Assembly: GCF_003991355.1 (NCBI RefSeq)
Contig: NZ_RCSU01000007.1
Location: 1-64,000, forward strand
DNA from: Pseudoflavitalea rhizosphaerae
GTDB lineage: Bacteria > Bacteroidota > Bacteroidia > Chitinophagales > Chitinophagaceae
DNA length: 64,000 nucleotides
Direction: 5' to 3'
Below are positions 1 to 9,916 of the stretch, piece by piece. The first letter of the stretch is position 1. The number at the start of each line of letters is the position of its first letter. Under the pieces are notes generated by a model. The model saw only the letters and a list, made by a program, of their open reading frames with translations. It did not search any database and was not told the origin of the DNA. The translations under genes and the position numbers were made by a program.

Positions 1-1
1 C

Positions 2-316
2 TTAACTTAATGACATTGCTCGCCGGGAGGCGAGCAAGTGGGTTCCCCGAAATTCTAAGATGGTAGTTTTTGGGTCAGCCCCTTGTGCTTTTGGAGAGAA
101 ACACCCGACCACCCTCTGCGAGCGAAAACTCCCGACCGTTACCTTGACTTGATATCTCAAAGGAAAATGGAATCCTGTTAAGTTATTATCCCCTAAAAAC
201 GTGATTTCTTTACCAATTGATCTCCACTGACTGGTATCATTCACAAAATAATTGAGGCCATTACTCATATTATGCAGCCACTGTCCATCTTCCTCTTTAA
301 CGAATGCTTGGCTCAT
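2..316 (-). CDS. Small hypothetical protein, probably degenerate
   Basis: A 104-residue ORF of no assigned function. Its first 14 residues (MSQAFVKEEDGQWL) resemble, from memory, the start of a small conserved Bacteroidota protein; a stretch like MSNGLNYFVND follows at once, as if an internal part had been lost. The C-terminal half reads like out-of-frame sequence, and its last codons run through a short GCTCGCC/GGCGAGC palindrome at 16-37 that belongs to the dispersed repeat family of this window. It is probably a truncated or frameshifted relic rather than a working gene. The start ATG at 316 is the natural one for the conserved opening. No operon partner is visible because the window begins here. 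Confidence 0.3.
   Translation of the reverse strand: MSQAFVKEEDGQWLHNMSNGLNYFVNDTSQWRSIGKEITFLGDNNLTGFHFPLRYQVKVTVGSFRSQRVVGCFSPKAQGADPKTTILEFRGTHLLASRRAMSLS
16..37. repeat. Short member of the dispersed GCTCGCC palindrome family
   Basis: A perfect 9-bp inverted repeat, TTGCTCGCC (16-24) and GGCGAGCAA (29-37), with a GGGA loop. The arm core is the same as in the larger repeats at 24.4, 36.4, 40.6, 46.9, 52.7 and 54.5 kb. It lacks the second and third hairpins, so it is a minimal or decayed copy. Confidence 0.6.
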
Positions 317-552
317 ACATAATCATTTACTGGATTAGCATAAAATGATGCCTTAAGCGGAAAAGAGCCAATTCGTCATACTTTGTTGATTAATCCCATG
401 CAGCATTTTATTTGAATTATTTATCTTTAATACCGCCGATGCAATGGTGCTGTTCCTTCCGTGGCTATATTAATTAATGATCAACATTGCTGCCGGCCTC
501 CGCAATTCAATCATCAAATAACTAATTTCGGCACCTTCAATCAACTCTATCA

Positions 553-1113
553 GTGTTAAAGCCTCTGGAAAATACAGGCCTGCTCAAATCAATAGCGCAA
601 AACGATGAACGCGCCTTCAGGGCTGTTTTTGATGATTACCATCAACAGCTGGCTGTCTTTGTGTTTTCCATTACACGATCCAGAGAGCTCACGGAAGAGA
701 TCATCCAGGATGTGTTCCTCAAGATCTGGGAAGAAAGAAATTCACTTCCTGAACTGAAAAGTTTCACCGCTTATCTTTTTATCGTTACCCGGAACCACAC
801 ACTGAATGCTATCCGGAAGATCAGCCAGGTAAGAAAGAAACAGGAGGCAGTCAACCGCCATCTCATCCAGACTGAAGAAGAAGGGGGCTCCTCCGATAAT
901 TATTACGCTCTGCTAGACCATGCTGTTGATCAACTCCCCCTGCAACAAAAGAGAGTTTACCTGCTCAGGCAGCAAGGGCTTAAGAATACAGATATCGCCT
1001 GCCAGATGAATATCACAGTTCATTCCGTTAAAAAGTACCAGCAGTGGGCATTACAGGCTATTACCAGGCTGATCAAAACAGGCGCCTTCCTCCTTATTTC
1101 AATATTTTTTTGA
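553..1113 (+). CDS. ECF RNA polymerase sigma factor, FecI-like
   Basis: An extracytoplasmic-function sigma-70 factor of 186 residues, the usual length. Region 2 lies at about residues 25-95 (FDDYHQQLAVFVFSITRS, then EEIIQDVFLKIWEER) and region 4 at about 120-170 (LPLQQKRVYLLRQQGLKN, then a helix-turn-helix ending VKKYQQWALQAI). It should direct polymerase to the adjacent SusC/SusD promoter when released by the FecR protein encoded 107 bp downstream. The only start that keeps region 2 is the GTG at 553; no strong ribosome binding site is seen, which is normal in this phylum. The hydrophobic tail (GAFLLISIFF) is common in Bacteroidota FecI proteins. The family is clear; regulation of the neighbours is inferred from context. 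Confidence 0.9.
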   Translation: MLKPLENTGLLKSIAQNDERAFRAVFDDYHQQLAVFVFSITRSRELTEEIIQDVFLKIWEERNSLPELKSFTAYLFIVTRNHTLNAIRKISQVRKKQEAVNRHLIQTEEEGGSSDNYYALLDHAVDQLPLQQKRVYLLRQQGLKNTDIACQMNITVHSVKKYQQWALQAITRLIKTGAFLLISIFF

Positions 1114-1220
1114 TTTTTCCTTTTTTCCATATCTCCCTTTTTACACTTTTTGTGTCTTTACTCATAGAAGACCGGGAGTGCTGTATGCTTCACAAGTAAC
1201 AGTTAACCTGTATATCTAAT

Positions 1221-2438
1221 ATGGCCATAGCAAGAATAGACATACTCATAGAGCGTTTCAGTAACGGATCGATCGGCGAAGAAGAACATGCCGAGCTCCT
1301 GCATCTTCTTTCAATGGATGAACATGCCGCTATTGCCAGGAAATTCTTCAAAGAAGTAATGGACCAGCAGCCGGCTAACGCTGCTTTCTTCAACGAAAGT
1401 GAAAGCAACCTGCTCTTTGAATCTGTTCAACAAAAAATGCAGGAACAGGATCATAAACCGGTCCTGCGCAGGCTTCCCTGGTTGAAATGGACTGCCGCCG
1501 CTGCTGCTGCCTGCCTCCTGGCCATTGCAGGCTACCAGTATTTTAATAAAACAGGAAAAGCAGACACAGCAGATAAACTGGCTTCCCAGGAAACTGCCAA
1601 ACCGGATTTCCTGCCCGGTAAAAAGAACAAGGCTGTTCTGATCCTTGCAGACAATTCACAGATCGTGCTGGACTCCACCAATGCCGGCATACTCGGAAAA
1701 CAAGGCTCTTCCATGATCAGGAAAGCTGAGAACGGAGAGATCATCTACGAAACGGGAATGGACCCTAACCAATCATCCGGCCCCGTTTACAATATCCTCG
1801 AAATACCCGTTGGTGGTGAATACTCACTGGTGCTGTCTGACGGAAGCAAGGTTTGGTTAAATGCCGCATCCAGGCTGAAATTCCCTGTAAAGTTCACAGG
1901 CGATTCACGTGAAGTGGAAGTAAGTGGTGAAGCATATTTTGAGATCGCCAGGAACAAATCCAAACCTTTCCGCGTCCGCTTCAATAATTCTACTGTAGAA
2001 GTTCTAGGTACGCATTTCAATGTAAGCGCTTATGAAAACGATCATGTGCAGGCGGTAACATTGCTTGAAGGATCAGTGAAAGTACTCAACCCATTAAGTG
2101 AGGTATTGATCAAACCAGGTGAACAGGCAAGACTTTCAACCTCCAGTACCATCAGTGTAAAGCAAGTGGACGCTGAAGAAGCAGTAGCCTGGAAGAACGG
2201 TTATTTCTCTTTTGCTGATGAAGACATCAAAAGTATCATGAAAAAACTGGCCCGCTGGTATGGGTTCTCGGCAGAATATCACGGGAATGTGGACAGTGAA
2301 CGATTCGGTGGTATGATCTCGAGGTTCAAAAATATTTCCGAAGTGCTCAGCATGTTCGAAAGAACAGGAACTATACAATTCAAACTTATACAAGGTGATG
2401 CTTCCGGAAAAGGAAGAAAGATCATCATAACAAAATAA
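1221..2438 (+). CDS. FecR-family anti-sigma factor
   Basis: An inner-membrane anti-sigma factor of 405 residues that relays an outer-membrane signal to the FecI sigma factor. The cytoplasmic N-terminal part (1-87) is followed by one membrane helix (about 88-107, WTAAAAAACLLAIAGYQYF). A periplasmic FecR domain (about 195-290) carries the typical LSDGSKVWLNAASRLKFP and SGEAYFEIARNKSKPFRV stretches, and a C-terminal DUF4974 domain (about 330-400) contains FADEDIKSIMKKLARWYG. It follows the sigma gene and precedes a SusC protein that has the N-terminal STN signalling domain. This is the usual order of a trans-envelope signalling cascade. Confidence 0.92.
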   Translation: MAIARIDILIERFSNGSIGEEEHAELLHLLSMDEHAAIARKFFKEVMDQQPANAAFFNESESNLLFESVQQKMQEQDHKPVLRRLPWLKWTAAAAAACLLAIAGYQYFNKTGKADTADKLASQETAKPDFLPGKKNKAVLILADNSQIVLDSTNAGILGKQGSSMIRKAENGEIIYETGMDPNQSSGPVYNILEIPVGGEYSLVLSDGSKVWLNAASRLKFPVKFTGDSREVEVSGEAYFEIARNKSKPFRVRFNNSTVEVLGTHFNVSAYENDHVQAVTLLEGSVKVLNPLSEVLIKPGEQARLSTSSTISVKQVDAEEAVAWKNGYFSFADEDIKSIMKKLARWYGFSAEYHGNVDSERFGGMISRFKNISEVLSMFERTGTIQFKLIQGDASGKGRKIIITK

Positions 2439-2524
2439 GCCTTATTCAACTCCAGGTATCTTAATAAAGTTTACAGAACAGATATTAGCATTCCAATTTA
2501 AAACCCCAAAAACTAACGAGGTAT

Positions 2525-5500
2525 ATGAGGTTTTATACAGACTCTCTATGTATAAACAATTCCGCAGGTCAAAAGAAAAAGCACTGCAATACAGTGTTGA
2601 AAATTTCAGCTGTATTTGCTTTTCTATTTTTTAACCTCACCGGAAATGCCCAGCGTGTAACGCTCAACGAACGCAATAAGCCCATCACAGCAGTGTTCCG
2701 AGAAATCAGGAAACAAACAGGTCTCGATTTTATTTACAATGTGAAAGACCTGAGGAAAACAAGCAATGTCACCATCGTAGTGAACAATGAAGAGCTCAGC
2801 GTTGCATTGAAACAATTGTTTGCAGGTTCCGGTCTTGGTTTCGAGATCAGGGATAAGAGCATTGCCATTAAAGAAGCTGAAAAGAAACCCATTATACAGG
2901 AGAAAGTACAAGCGCCTGTGCAAACCGTCATACGAGGGCGCGTACTGGATAATAAAGCTGTGCCGCTTATCGGCGCAACAGTAAGGGCCAAAGCAGCCAA
3001 TCGTTCTGTTGTGACGAATGATGAAGGCGAATTTGTACTGCCTAATATCGATCCAAAAGATGTGATCGTGATATCCTACACAGGCTATACTACCAGGGAA
3101 TTTCCGGCAAGCTATAAATTTTCGGATCCTATCGTACTCATAGAGCGCATGCAGAACATGAGCGAAGTAGTAGTAGTGGGTTATGGTACACAGAAGAAAG
3201 TAAATCTTACAGGAGCAGTAAGCCAGGTTAGTGGCGATGATCTCAAACAACGCGCTACACCAAATATCATCACTTCATTGCAGGGCATGCTGCCCGGATT
3301 GAATATCCAGTCGAACAATGGAAACCCGGTAGATATTCCGGAGATCAACGTGCGAGGATTCAACTCCATCAACGGCGGATCACCATTGGTGCTGGTAGAT
3401 GGGTTCCAGGGAAATATCAATCGTATCAATCCAGCTGATGTAGAAAGTATTACCGTATTGAAAGATGCAGCTTCTTCTGCCATCTATGGCGCACGCGGCG
3501 CTTTCGGTGTAATACTCATCACTACTAAAAAGGGGAAACAGGGAAAAATAGAAATCGATTATTCCAACAATTTTGGCTTTACCAGACCGGCAACCCGCAC
3601 AGATTATATTTCTGATCCCTATACCTATGGTAAAACAGCAGATGCCGCTCTCTACGGATACAATGGCACCAGCTACACAGGTTATACCGATGAAGATTAC
3701 GAAAGGATCAAACAGGTAATGAATGGCACCCTGGAACCATTCAAAGAAAAACAAGCCAACAACACCTACAAATTCTTCTACAATACCAACTGGTATGATT
3801 TCCTGTTCAGGAAAACTCAGTTCTCACAAAACCACAATATCTCTGTTTCAGGTGGCACGGAAAAACTACAAGGTTATGTTTCGGGCAGGATCTACAATAC
3901 ACAAAGCATACAGAACATAGATGATGCCGAACTGAAACTGGTGAATCTGAGAGGAAGTGTGAAAGCAAAACCGGCAGAGTGGTTAGAGCTGTCGTACAAT
4001 TCCATGATCAGCACCAGTAAAGACCAGGAGTTTGGTGGCGGCAGGGCAGGTTTTGGCGGATTGTGGACCAATACAACCTGGTACTATCTCTTCCCCTTCC
4101 ATCCCATTACAATCGATGGTATGCCATTCGATTTTTCGGGAAGCGGCGCTCAGGGGCCGCTGTTGGAGCGCTCCAATTTTTACAAACGTCATACTGAGCA
4201 ATATGTGAATATGCTGAGTGCAAAGATCACTCCGCTGAAAGACCTACAGGTGAATATCGATTACAGCAGCACTGTCAATCATGCCGCCAGTTCCACCAGG
4301 TTAAACCAATACACCTACCTGACAGGCGACAGGATCATTCCAACTGTTGGCGGTGTGAACAGGCTCACCGAAGCAAGGAGCAGAAGTTATCTCAAAGCAC
4401 TCAACGTTTACGGAACTTATAATTACAGCCTGGCAAGAAAACATAATTTCAAATTGATGCTTGGATATAACCAGGAGGAATTCAATGATGATGTGGTGAA
4501 TGCTGCACAGAACGGACTCCTGGCCACCAATCTCTCCAACCTGAACCTCGGAACGGAAATGTTCCTCGCAGATGGTCAGGCAGAGGTATGGGCCATCCAG
4601 GGATATTTCGGCCGATTCAATTATGATTTCAAGAACAAATACCTGCTGGAAGTAAATGCGCGTTACGATGGTTCTTCCAAGTTCCCTGAAAATAGCCGCT
4701 GGGGCTTTTTCCCATCGGTGTCGGGCGGTTGGTATGTAAGCAAAGAGAAATTCTATCAGCCTTTGAAAGATGTGATGAGTTCACTCAAACTAAGAGTTTC
4801 TTACGGGCAACTGGGAAACCAAAGCATCGCCAACAATACTTTCTCTCAACTACTCGAGCCTAAACAGACAAGCTGGTTGATCAATGGCGCAAGAGCCAAC
4901 TATGTTGGAGCGCCACTGCCATTGCCTAAGGTAGTGAGCTGGGAAAACTCACGCACCATCGATTTCGGTGCAGACCTCGGTTTCCTGAATGATCGGCTGA
5001 CCGTTTCCTTCGACTGGTATGAAAAGATTGTTGAGAAGATGTACCTGCCCGGAGAGCCACTCCCTGCTGTATTTGGCGCTGCCGAGCCCAAAGAGAATAT
5101 CGCCACTCTCCGCAACCGCGGCTTTGAACTGAGCCTCACTTACCACAATACTTTCAATGTAGCAGGCAGCGATCTGAGATTCCGCGCTACTGCCAGCGTT
5201 TACAATTTTGAAGGCGTGATCACGAAATATCCCAATCCCAACGGACTCATGAACACGTACTGGGAAGGACAAAAACTCGGCACCATCTACGGATACAGGA
5301 TCGGCGGCCAGTTCCAGAGCGATGAAGAAGCTCAAAAATACCAGAGCAGCTTCACCAATCCTTCCACAAGTCTCGGACAGGTCTACAACTATGAATTGAA
5401 CATCGTTCAGAATACGCAGTGGAAAGGGCTTCGCGCAGGCGATATCAAATACCTGGATCTGAATGGCGATGGCGCCATCAACAAAGGAAAGAATACGCTT

Positions 5501-6088
5501 GCTGATCACGGCGACCTCGATGCTATCGGTAATGCCATGCCACAATTCCCCTTCGGTTTCAATATCAGCGCCGAATGGAAAAACTTTGATCTGTTCATTG
5601 CAGGCGCCGGTATTGCCCGCCAGGATTGGTACGCAACAGGAAATATCTACTGGGGATCTTATGAAAGGCCCTATCTCTCTTTCATTCGGAAAGATTTGAT
5701 CAGCAATGCCTGGAGCCCTGAAACTCCCGGCAATACCTACCCGCAGATCAACAGGGGATATGCTTCGCTCGGAAATTTACGTTCACTCGGTGAAGTGAAT
5801 GATTACTATCTCATCAATGTTGGCTATCTGCGGATCAAGAACCTTTCTGTAGGTTATACGCTTCCGGAAAGACTGACCAGGAAAGCGCAGATCCAAAAAC
5901 TGAGGGTTTATTTCAGCGGAGAGAACCTGTTCACCTGGCGTTTTGGTAACCTCACCAAATACATCGATCCTGAAATGGCCGGAGCGGGTATCAACTATTC
6001 TGCTCCCGGGACTGCTGTAGCGCGCTCCCGAGCTGAAGATTATCCAATCGGTAAGATCTTTTCCGCCGGCATCAATATCACTCTGTAA
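2525..6088 (+). CDS. SusC/RagA-type TonB-dependent outer-membrane transporter with STN domain
   Basis: A 1187-residue outer-membrane importer for glycans or glycopeptides. An N-terminal signal sequence (hydrophobic core around residues 25-43, ending GNAQ) leads into an STN domain (about 45-115, NERNKPITAVFREIRKQTG) that can contact the FecR protein. A carboxypeptidase-regulatory-like domain follows (about 135-210, GRVLDNKAVPLIGATVRAK). The plug begins near SEVVVVGYGTQKKVNLTGAV (about 214), and the beta barrel runs to the C-terminus (LKNLSVGYTLPERL, then YPIGKIFSAGINITL). The STN domain fits the upstream FecI/FecR pair. The SusD gene starts 23 bp downstream, so the two are cotranscribed. The substrate cannot be read from the sequence. 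Confidence 0.95.
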   Translation: MRFYTDSLCINNSAGQKKKHCNTVLKISAVFAFLFFNLTGNAQRVTLNERNKPITAVFREIRKQTGLDFIYNVKDLRKTSNVTIVVNNEELSVALKQLFAGSGLGFEIRDKSIAIKEAEKKPIIQEKVQAPVQTVIRGRVLDNKAVPLIGATVRAKAANRSVVTNDEGEFVLPNIDPKDVIVISYTGYTTREFPASYKFSDPIVLIERMQNMSEVVVVGYGTQKKVNLTGAVSQVSGDDLKQRATPNIITSLQGMLPGLNIQSNNGNPVDIPEINVRGFNSINGGSPLVLVDGFQGNINRINPADVESITVLKDAASSAIYGARGAFGVILITTKKGKQGKIEIDYSNNFGFTRPATRTDYISDPYTYGKTADAALYGYNGTSYTGYTDEDYERIKQVMNGTLEPFKEKQANNTYKFFYNTNWYDFLFRKTQFSQNHNISVSGGTEKLQGYVSGRIYNTQSIQNIDDAELKLVNLRGSVKAKPAEWLELSYNSMISTSKDQEFGGGRAGFGGLWTNTTWYYLFPFHPITIDGMPFDFSGSGAQGPLLERSNFYKRHTEQYVNMLSAKITPLKDLQVNIDYSSTVNHAASSTRLNQYTYLTGDRIIPTVGGVNRLTEARSRSYLKALNVYGTYNYSLARKHNFKLMLGYNQEEFNDDVVNAAQNGLLATNLSNLNLGTEMFLADGQAEVWAIQGYFGRFNYDFKNKYLLEVNARYDGSSKFPENSRWGFFPSVSGGWYVSKEKFYQPLKDVMSSLKLRVSYGQLGNQSIANNTFSQLLEPKQTSWLINGARANYVGAPLPLPKVVSWENSRTIDFGADLGFLNDRLTVSFDWYEKIVEKMYLPGEPLPAVFGAAEPKENIATLRNRGFELSLTYHNTFNVAGSDLRFRATASVYNFEGVITKYPNPNGLMNTYWEGQKLGTIYGYRIGGQFQSDEEAQKYQSSFTNPSTSLGQVYNYELNIVQNTQWKGLRAGDIKYLDLNGDGAINKGKNTLADHGDLDAIGNAMPQFPFGFNISAEWKNFDLFIAGAGIARQDWYATGNIYWGSYERPYLSFIRKDLISNAWSPETPGNTYPQINRGYASLGNLRSLGEVNDYYLINVGYLRIKNLSVGYTLPERLTRKAQIQKLRVYFSGENLFTWRFGNLTKYIDPEMAGAGINYSAPGTAVARSRAEDYPIGKIFSAGINITL

Positions 6089-6111
6089 CCATCGATTCAA
6101 ACGCATCTGAA

Positions 6112-7854
6112 ATGAAGAAGCTCAATTATATATTTATCATTTATCTGGCGATCCTGTCTGTATCCTGCAACAAGAATATGCTGGACACAAATTCAAAGGA
6201 TCAGATAGATGCCAACAACTTTTTCAATAACGCTACTGACCTCCAGGTATACACCAATGGCTTTTATGAGATCTTTCCTAATTACCTGATCTGGACTGAT
6301 GATGCCAGCTCGGATAATATGATCCCCCTTAACGTGGCCGATCGTGTGAAAGGAGCCAGGATCGTTCCGGCTTCCAATTCCGGTACCGGCTGGACCTGGG
6401 GGCCGCTTCGCTCCATCAATTACTTCCTGGAGAACTACCAGAAATGCCCGGATGAAGCAGCCAAACTCAAATACGGCGGCATCGCTAAATTCTTCAGAGC
6501 ATATTTCTATTTTGATAAAGTGAAAATGTATGGCGATGTGCCCTGGTATGGAAAAGTACTCGAAGCCAATGACCCGGACCTGTACAAGGCCAGGGATTCA
6601 CGCAAATTGGTGATGGACTCCGTACTGGATGATATCAACTTTGCAGTAGCGAATATTCCCAAAGAGATCCAGCTTACCAGCATTACAAAGTATACAGCGC
6701 TCATGCTGAAAGCACGTATCTGTCTCTTTGAAGGAACCTTCAGGAAATATCATGGCCTTGGTGATCATGAGAAATTCCTGAATGAAGCAGCTTCCGCTGC
6801 GGAAGAGATGATCACACTCGGCGCTTATAAACTCTATACTGCAGGGGGTGTGAACAGTTGCTATCGGGATCTCTTTGCACGCAATGATCAGGATGTTACA
6901 GAAACCATCCTGGTGAGGGATTATAATCCAACCTTTGGTCGCCATGGTCTCAGCTATCTCATGACGGCGCCCACTGCTGGCGTATACGGCATCTGCAAGG
7001 ATGCGATCGATAGTTACCTGATGAAAGATGGTTCACGCTTCACTGATCAGCCAGGTTACAAGACCATGGGCTTCTACGAAGAAATGCAGGACCGCGATCC
7101 CCGTCTTACACAAACCACACCAGGCCCCAACTGGATGGCTTATAAAGAAACGACACCGGAACCGGTGAACATCAATATCTCTACCACGGGATACCGTCTG
7201 GTCAAGGCGCTGGCTACTAAAGATCAATGGGCCTCCAACAACTCTTTCAATGATATCATCTTCTTCAGGTATGCGGAAGCGTTACTGGTCTTCGCTGAAG
7301 CGAAGGCAGAATTGGGAACACTTACGCAGGCTGATCTGGACAAGTCTATCAATAAACTCCGCGAACGTGTAGGCATGCCTTTTCTCGATCTCGTTGCTGC
7401 CAACGGCGATCCCGATCCTTACCTCGAAGCCATGTATCCTAATGTAGATAAAGGTTCCAACAAAGGCGTGATCCTCGAGATCAGGAGGGAAAGAAGGATC
7501 GAATTGTTCAATGAAGGTTTCCGCTGGGATGATCTTATGCGCTGGAAAGAAGGAAAGAAACTGGAAAAGCCGATGATCGGCATGTACTTCCCAAGCCTTG
7601 GCCCATTCGATTTCAATAACGATGGAAAAACAGATGTATACCTGCACAACGGCAATGCAGGAGGCGCGCCTCCCGGCACCAGCAGCATCGTGAATGTAAA
7701 TCAGAAGCGCCTGACGGACGGTACTTCTGGTAACTTCAATCCTATGTACAGCACACCCTGCAAATTCGACGAAGCAAAAGATTATTACTATCCGATACCC
7801 CTCCAGGAAATCACACTCAATCCGAAATTGGTTCAGAACCCGTATTGGAAATAA
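6112..7854 (+). CDS. SusD/RagB-family nutrient-binding outer-membrane lipoprotein
   Basis: A 580-residue surface lipoprotein that caps the SusC barrel and binds the substrate. The signal peptide ends in a lipobox (LSVSC, cysteine near residue 19). Typical SusD features are the N-terminal NNFFNNATDLQVYTNGFYEI segment, the TPR-like helices (IAKFFRAYFYFDKVKMYGDVP), the RYAEALLVFAEAKAELG segment and the C-terminal RRERRIELFNEGFRWDDLMR block. It is the partner of the preceding SusC gene. The hydrolase genes that follow on the same strand suggest one utilisation locus. Confidence 0.95.
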   Translation: MKKLNYIFIIYLAILSVSCNKNMLDTNSKDQIDANNFFNNATDLQVYTNGFYEIFPNYLIWTDDASSDNMIPLNVADRVKGARIVPASNSGTGWTWGPLRSINYFLENYQKCPDEAAKLKYGGIAKFFRAYFYFDKVKMYGDVPWYGKVLEANDPDLYKARDSRKLVMDSVLDDINFAVANIPKEIQLTSITKYTALMLKARICLFEGTFRKYHGLGDHEKFLNEAASAAEEMITLGAYKLYTAGGVNSCYRDLFARNDQDVTETILVRDYNPTFGRHGLSYLMTAPTAGVYGICKDAIDSYLMKDGSRFTDQPGYKTMGFYEEMQDRDPRLTQTTPGPNWMAYKETTPEPVNINISTTGYRLVKALATKDQWASNNSFNDIIFFRYAEALLVFAEAKAELGTLTQADLDKSINKLRERVGMPFLDLVAANGDPDPYLEAMYPNVDKGSNKGVILEIRRERRIELFNEGFRWDDLMRWKEGKKLEKPMIGMYFPSLGPFDFNNDGKTDVYLHNGNAGGAPPGTSSIVNVNQKRLTDGTSGNFNPMYSTPCKFDEAKDYYYPIPLQEITLNPKLVQNPYWK

Positions 7855-7886
7855 CTCACCATATTCCTCATCCTCAATGAATCAAA

Positions 7887-9908
7887 ATGAAAAAGATTGT
7901 TTCCCTGGGTATGCTTTTGATAATAGCATGCTCCACTGCATGGGCCCAGTACACGCTCGATTCTACCCGCCGGATGTCGCCGGGAGTTGTATACAGGCAT
8001 TATAAAACCACCAGCCCTGCGCAGAAGCTCTATGTAATGGAGATCGATCTGGATGAACCTACTGTTAGATTGCAAGCCGTGAAAGCAAGCGATACCATCA
8101 ACGGAGAACCGCAAACAGTGCCGGCCATGTATGCTGATCACGAAAGCATCAGGTATCATGAAGTAACAGCCGGCATCAACTCCGATTTTTTCACCAGCGG
8201 CGGACCTAAGTACAATCCGCGCCATATGATGATCGGCGATGGGGAGATACTCTGGGATACCATGCTGAACAGAACTGTCTTCGGCATCACGGAAGCCAAT
8301 ATTCCTTTCCTGGCAAAATTGAATGAGAGCTACACACTCACAGCAGGCGGCTCTAACATCACCATCAACAGTATCAACAGGCCCGCAACAGGAGATCAGC
8401 TGGTATTGTACAATCGTTTCAAGGGGCCTTCCACCAAAACATCAGCCACGGGCAGAACAGAGATCAGGATAGTTCCCGTGGGAGGCGTCAATGCCTGGAA
8501 AGCCAATGCCACTGTGCCTTGTACGGTGCTGGCCAAATCAAGTGCAGGCAATATGACCTATACTGCAGGACAGGCAGTACTTTCCGGAACCGGCGCTGCC
8601 AAAACTTTTCTCGATAATATCACGGTTGGTCAAACAGTAGACCTTAACCTGCAGGTGCTCACAGCCCCTTCCGGCATCACCAATATCAAACAACTCACCG
8701 GCGGCTGGACGCGGCTCGTTCTCGACGGCGCCAACTGTGTTACCACCAGCGTGGCTGACGAAGGTGGACCCGTGCCCGATGACCTGGCGCCAAGAACTGC
8801 TATCGGTTACAACCAGACGAAAGACAAGATTTATATGGTAGTGAACGATGGAAGGAATGCGGGAGTAAGCGAAGGCATGACACTTACACAATTTGCCGAC
8901 TTCCTGCTCTACATTGGCTGCTACCAGGCCCTGAATCTCGATGGCGGCGGCTCATCCACCATCATGGGAAATGATATAGTACGAAATGATCCCTCCGATG
9001 CTACCGGCCCCAGGAAAACAGGCAGCGCATTACTGGCCTATCTCACCACCCTCACATTGGATATGTTTGATAATACCCTGGGCCATTTCAATCGTGAACC
9101 AACGTACAGTTCAACTACTGTAGGTGTATCCACCACTTCTGTTGTTACCAATGCACTCACCGCGCATAGCGGAACGCATTCCCTCATTGTAAAACTTTAC
9201 GATAACACTTCTTCTTCCGCCGCCTGGAAAGTCAGGCTCTTGTCCGGTACAGGTTCTCCTTCCAATAACCGCAGCTTCCTGAATACCGGCACCATCAGCT
9301 TCTATCTTAAAACAACTACGGCCAATACAAATGCCAAAGTGCGGTTGTGGATAGATGATAGTGATGGAACGGAACTCAGCCCCACACTGGATATCATCAA
9401 CGATAACCAATGGCATAAATACGTTTGGAGCCTGAGCAGTTACGGCGGTACCTCCACTGATGGCGGAAACGGCGTTATCAACAGCACAGCCGCCACCCTG
9501 GACGCTATTGAATTCTCACAACCCAATACCAGCACTACCTGGTTCATCTTTGTGGATGATCTCATGATGGACCCACTATCTACCGAAGGCACACAAGTGA
9601 ATGGCATTGCAAAACCAATTGAACCATTGGTGACATTAACAGCCCAGGTGAATGAAGAGAAAAAAGAGAAATCAGGACTGTCTGTTTATCCCAATCCTGC
9701 CAAAGGCCGTTTCGAGATCAGGTTCAAAAAAAATGATGTACAAAATTTTGAATTGCTGGTGGTGGACAATACCGGAAGGACCGTTCACAGGAAAGCCTAT
9801 ACCGGGGGATCACAATCTATCAACCTGTCTGCATTATCTCCCGGTATCTATTATTGTTATGTAACATCTGATATTATCACTGAAACATTCAAGATCCTTA
9901 TCAATTGA
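7887..9908 (+). CDS. Secreted phosphodiester glycosidase (NAGPA family) with T9SS sorting domain
   Basis: Related to the uncovering enzyme N-acetylglucosamine-1-phosphodiester alpha-N-acetylglucosaminidase (phosphodiester glycosidase family), which removes a sugar linked through a phosphodiester. A signal peptide (1-20, ending AWAQ) precedes the catalytic domain. Its motifs NSDFF (about 96) and YNQTKDKIYMVVNDGR...LNLDGGGSST (about 310-355) are intact. A beta-rich, carbohydrate-binding-like region follows (about 395-575). The last 75 residues (LSVYPNPAKGRFEIRF ... NLSALSPGIYYCYV) form a T9SS type A sorting domain, so the protein is probably exported to the cell surface. It starts 32 bp after the SusD gene. 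An activity on a GlcNAc-phosphodiester or teichoic-acid-like polymer is inference. Confidence 0.88.
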   Translation: MKKIVSLGMLLIIACSTAWAQYTLDSTRRMSPGVVYRHYKTTSPAQKLYVMEIDLDEPTVRLQAVKASDTINGEPQTVPAMYADHESIRYHEVTAGINSDFFTSGGPKYNPRHMMIGDGEILWDTMLNRTVFGITEANIPFLAKLNESYTLTAGGSNITINSINRPATGDQLVLYNRFKGPSTKTSATGRTEIRIVPVGGVNAWKANATVPCTVLAKSSAGNMTYTAGQAVLSGTGAAKTFLDNITVGQTVDLNLQVLTAPSGITNIKQLTGGWTRLVLDGANCVTTSVADEGGPVPDDLAPRTAIGYNQTKDKIYMVVNDGRNAGVSEGMTLTQFADFLLYIGCYQALNLDGGGSSTIMGNDIVRNDPSDATGPRKTGSALLAYLTTLTLDMFDNTLGHFNREPTYSSTTVGVSTTSVVTNALTAHSGTHSLIVKLYDNTSSSAAWKVRLLSGTGSPSNNRSFLNTGTISFYLKTTTANTNAKVRLWIDDSDGTELSPTLDIINDNQWHKYVWSLSSYGGTSTDGGNGVINSTAATLDAIEFSQPNTSTTWFIFVDDLMMDPLSTEGTQVNGIAKPIEPLVTLTAQVNEEKKEKSGLSVYPNPAKGRFEIRFKKNDVQNFELLVVDNTGRTVHRKAYTGGSQSINLSALSPGIYYCYVTSDIITETFKILIN

Positions 9909-9916
9909 CAATAACC

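Noticed and set aside
2624-3250. Minus-strand ORF of 208 codons within the SusC gene
   Set aside because: Antisense to a clear SusC gene and without any protein motif.
9905-9916. TTG start of the EEP hydrolase overlapping the previous stop
   Set aside because: It adds four residues before two ATG codons that give a clean signal peptide.
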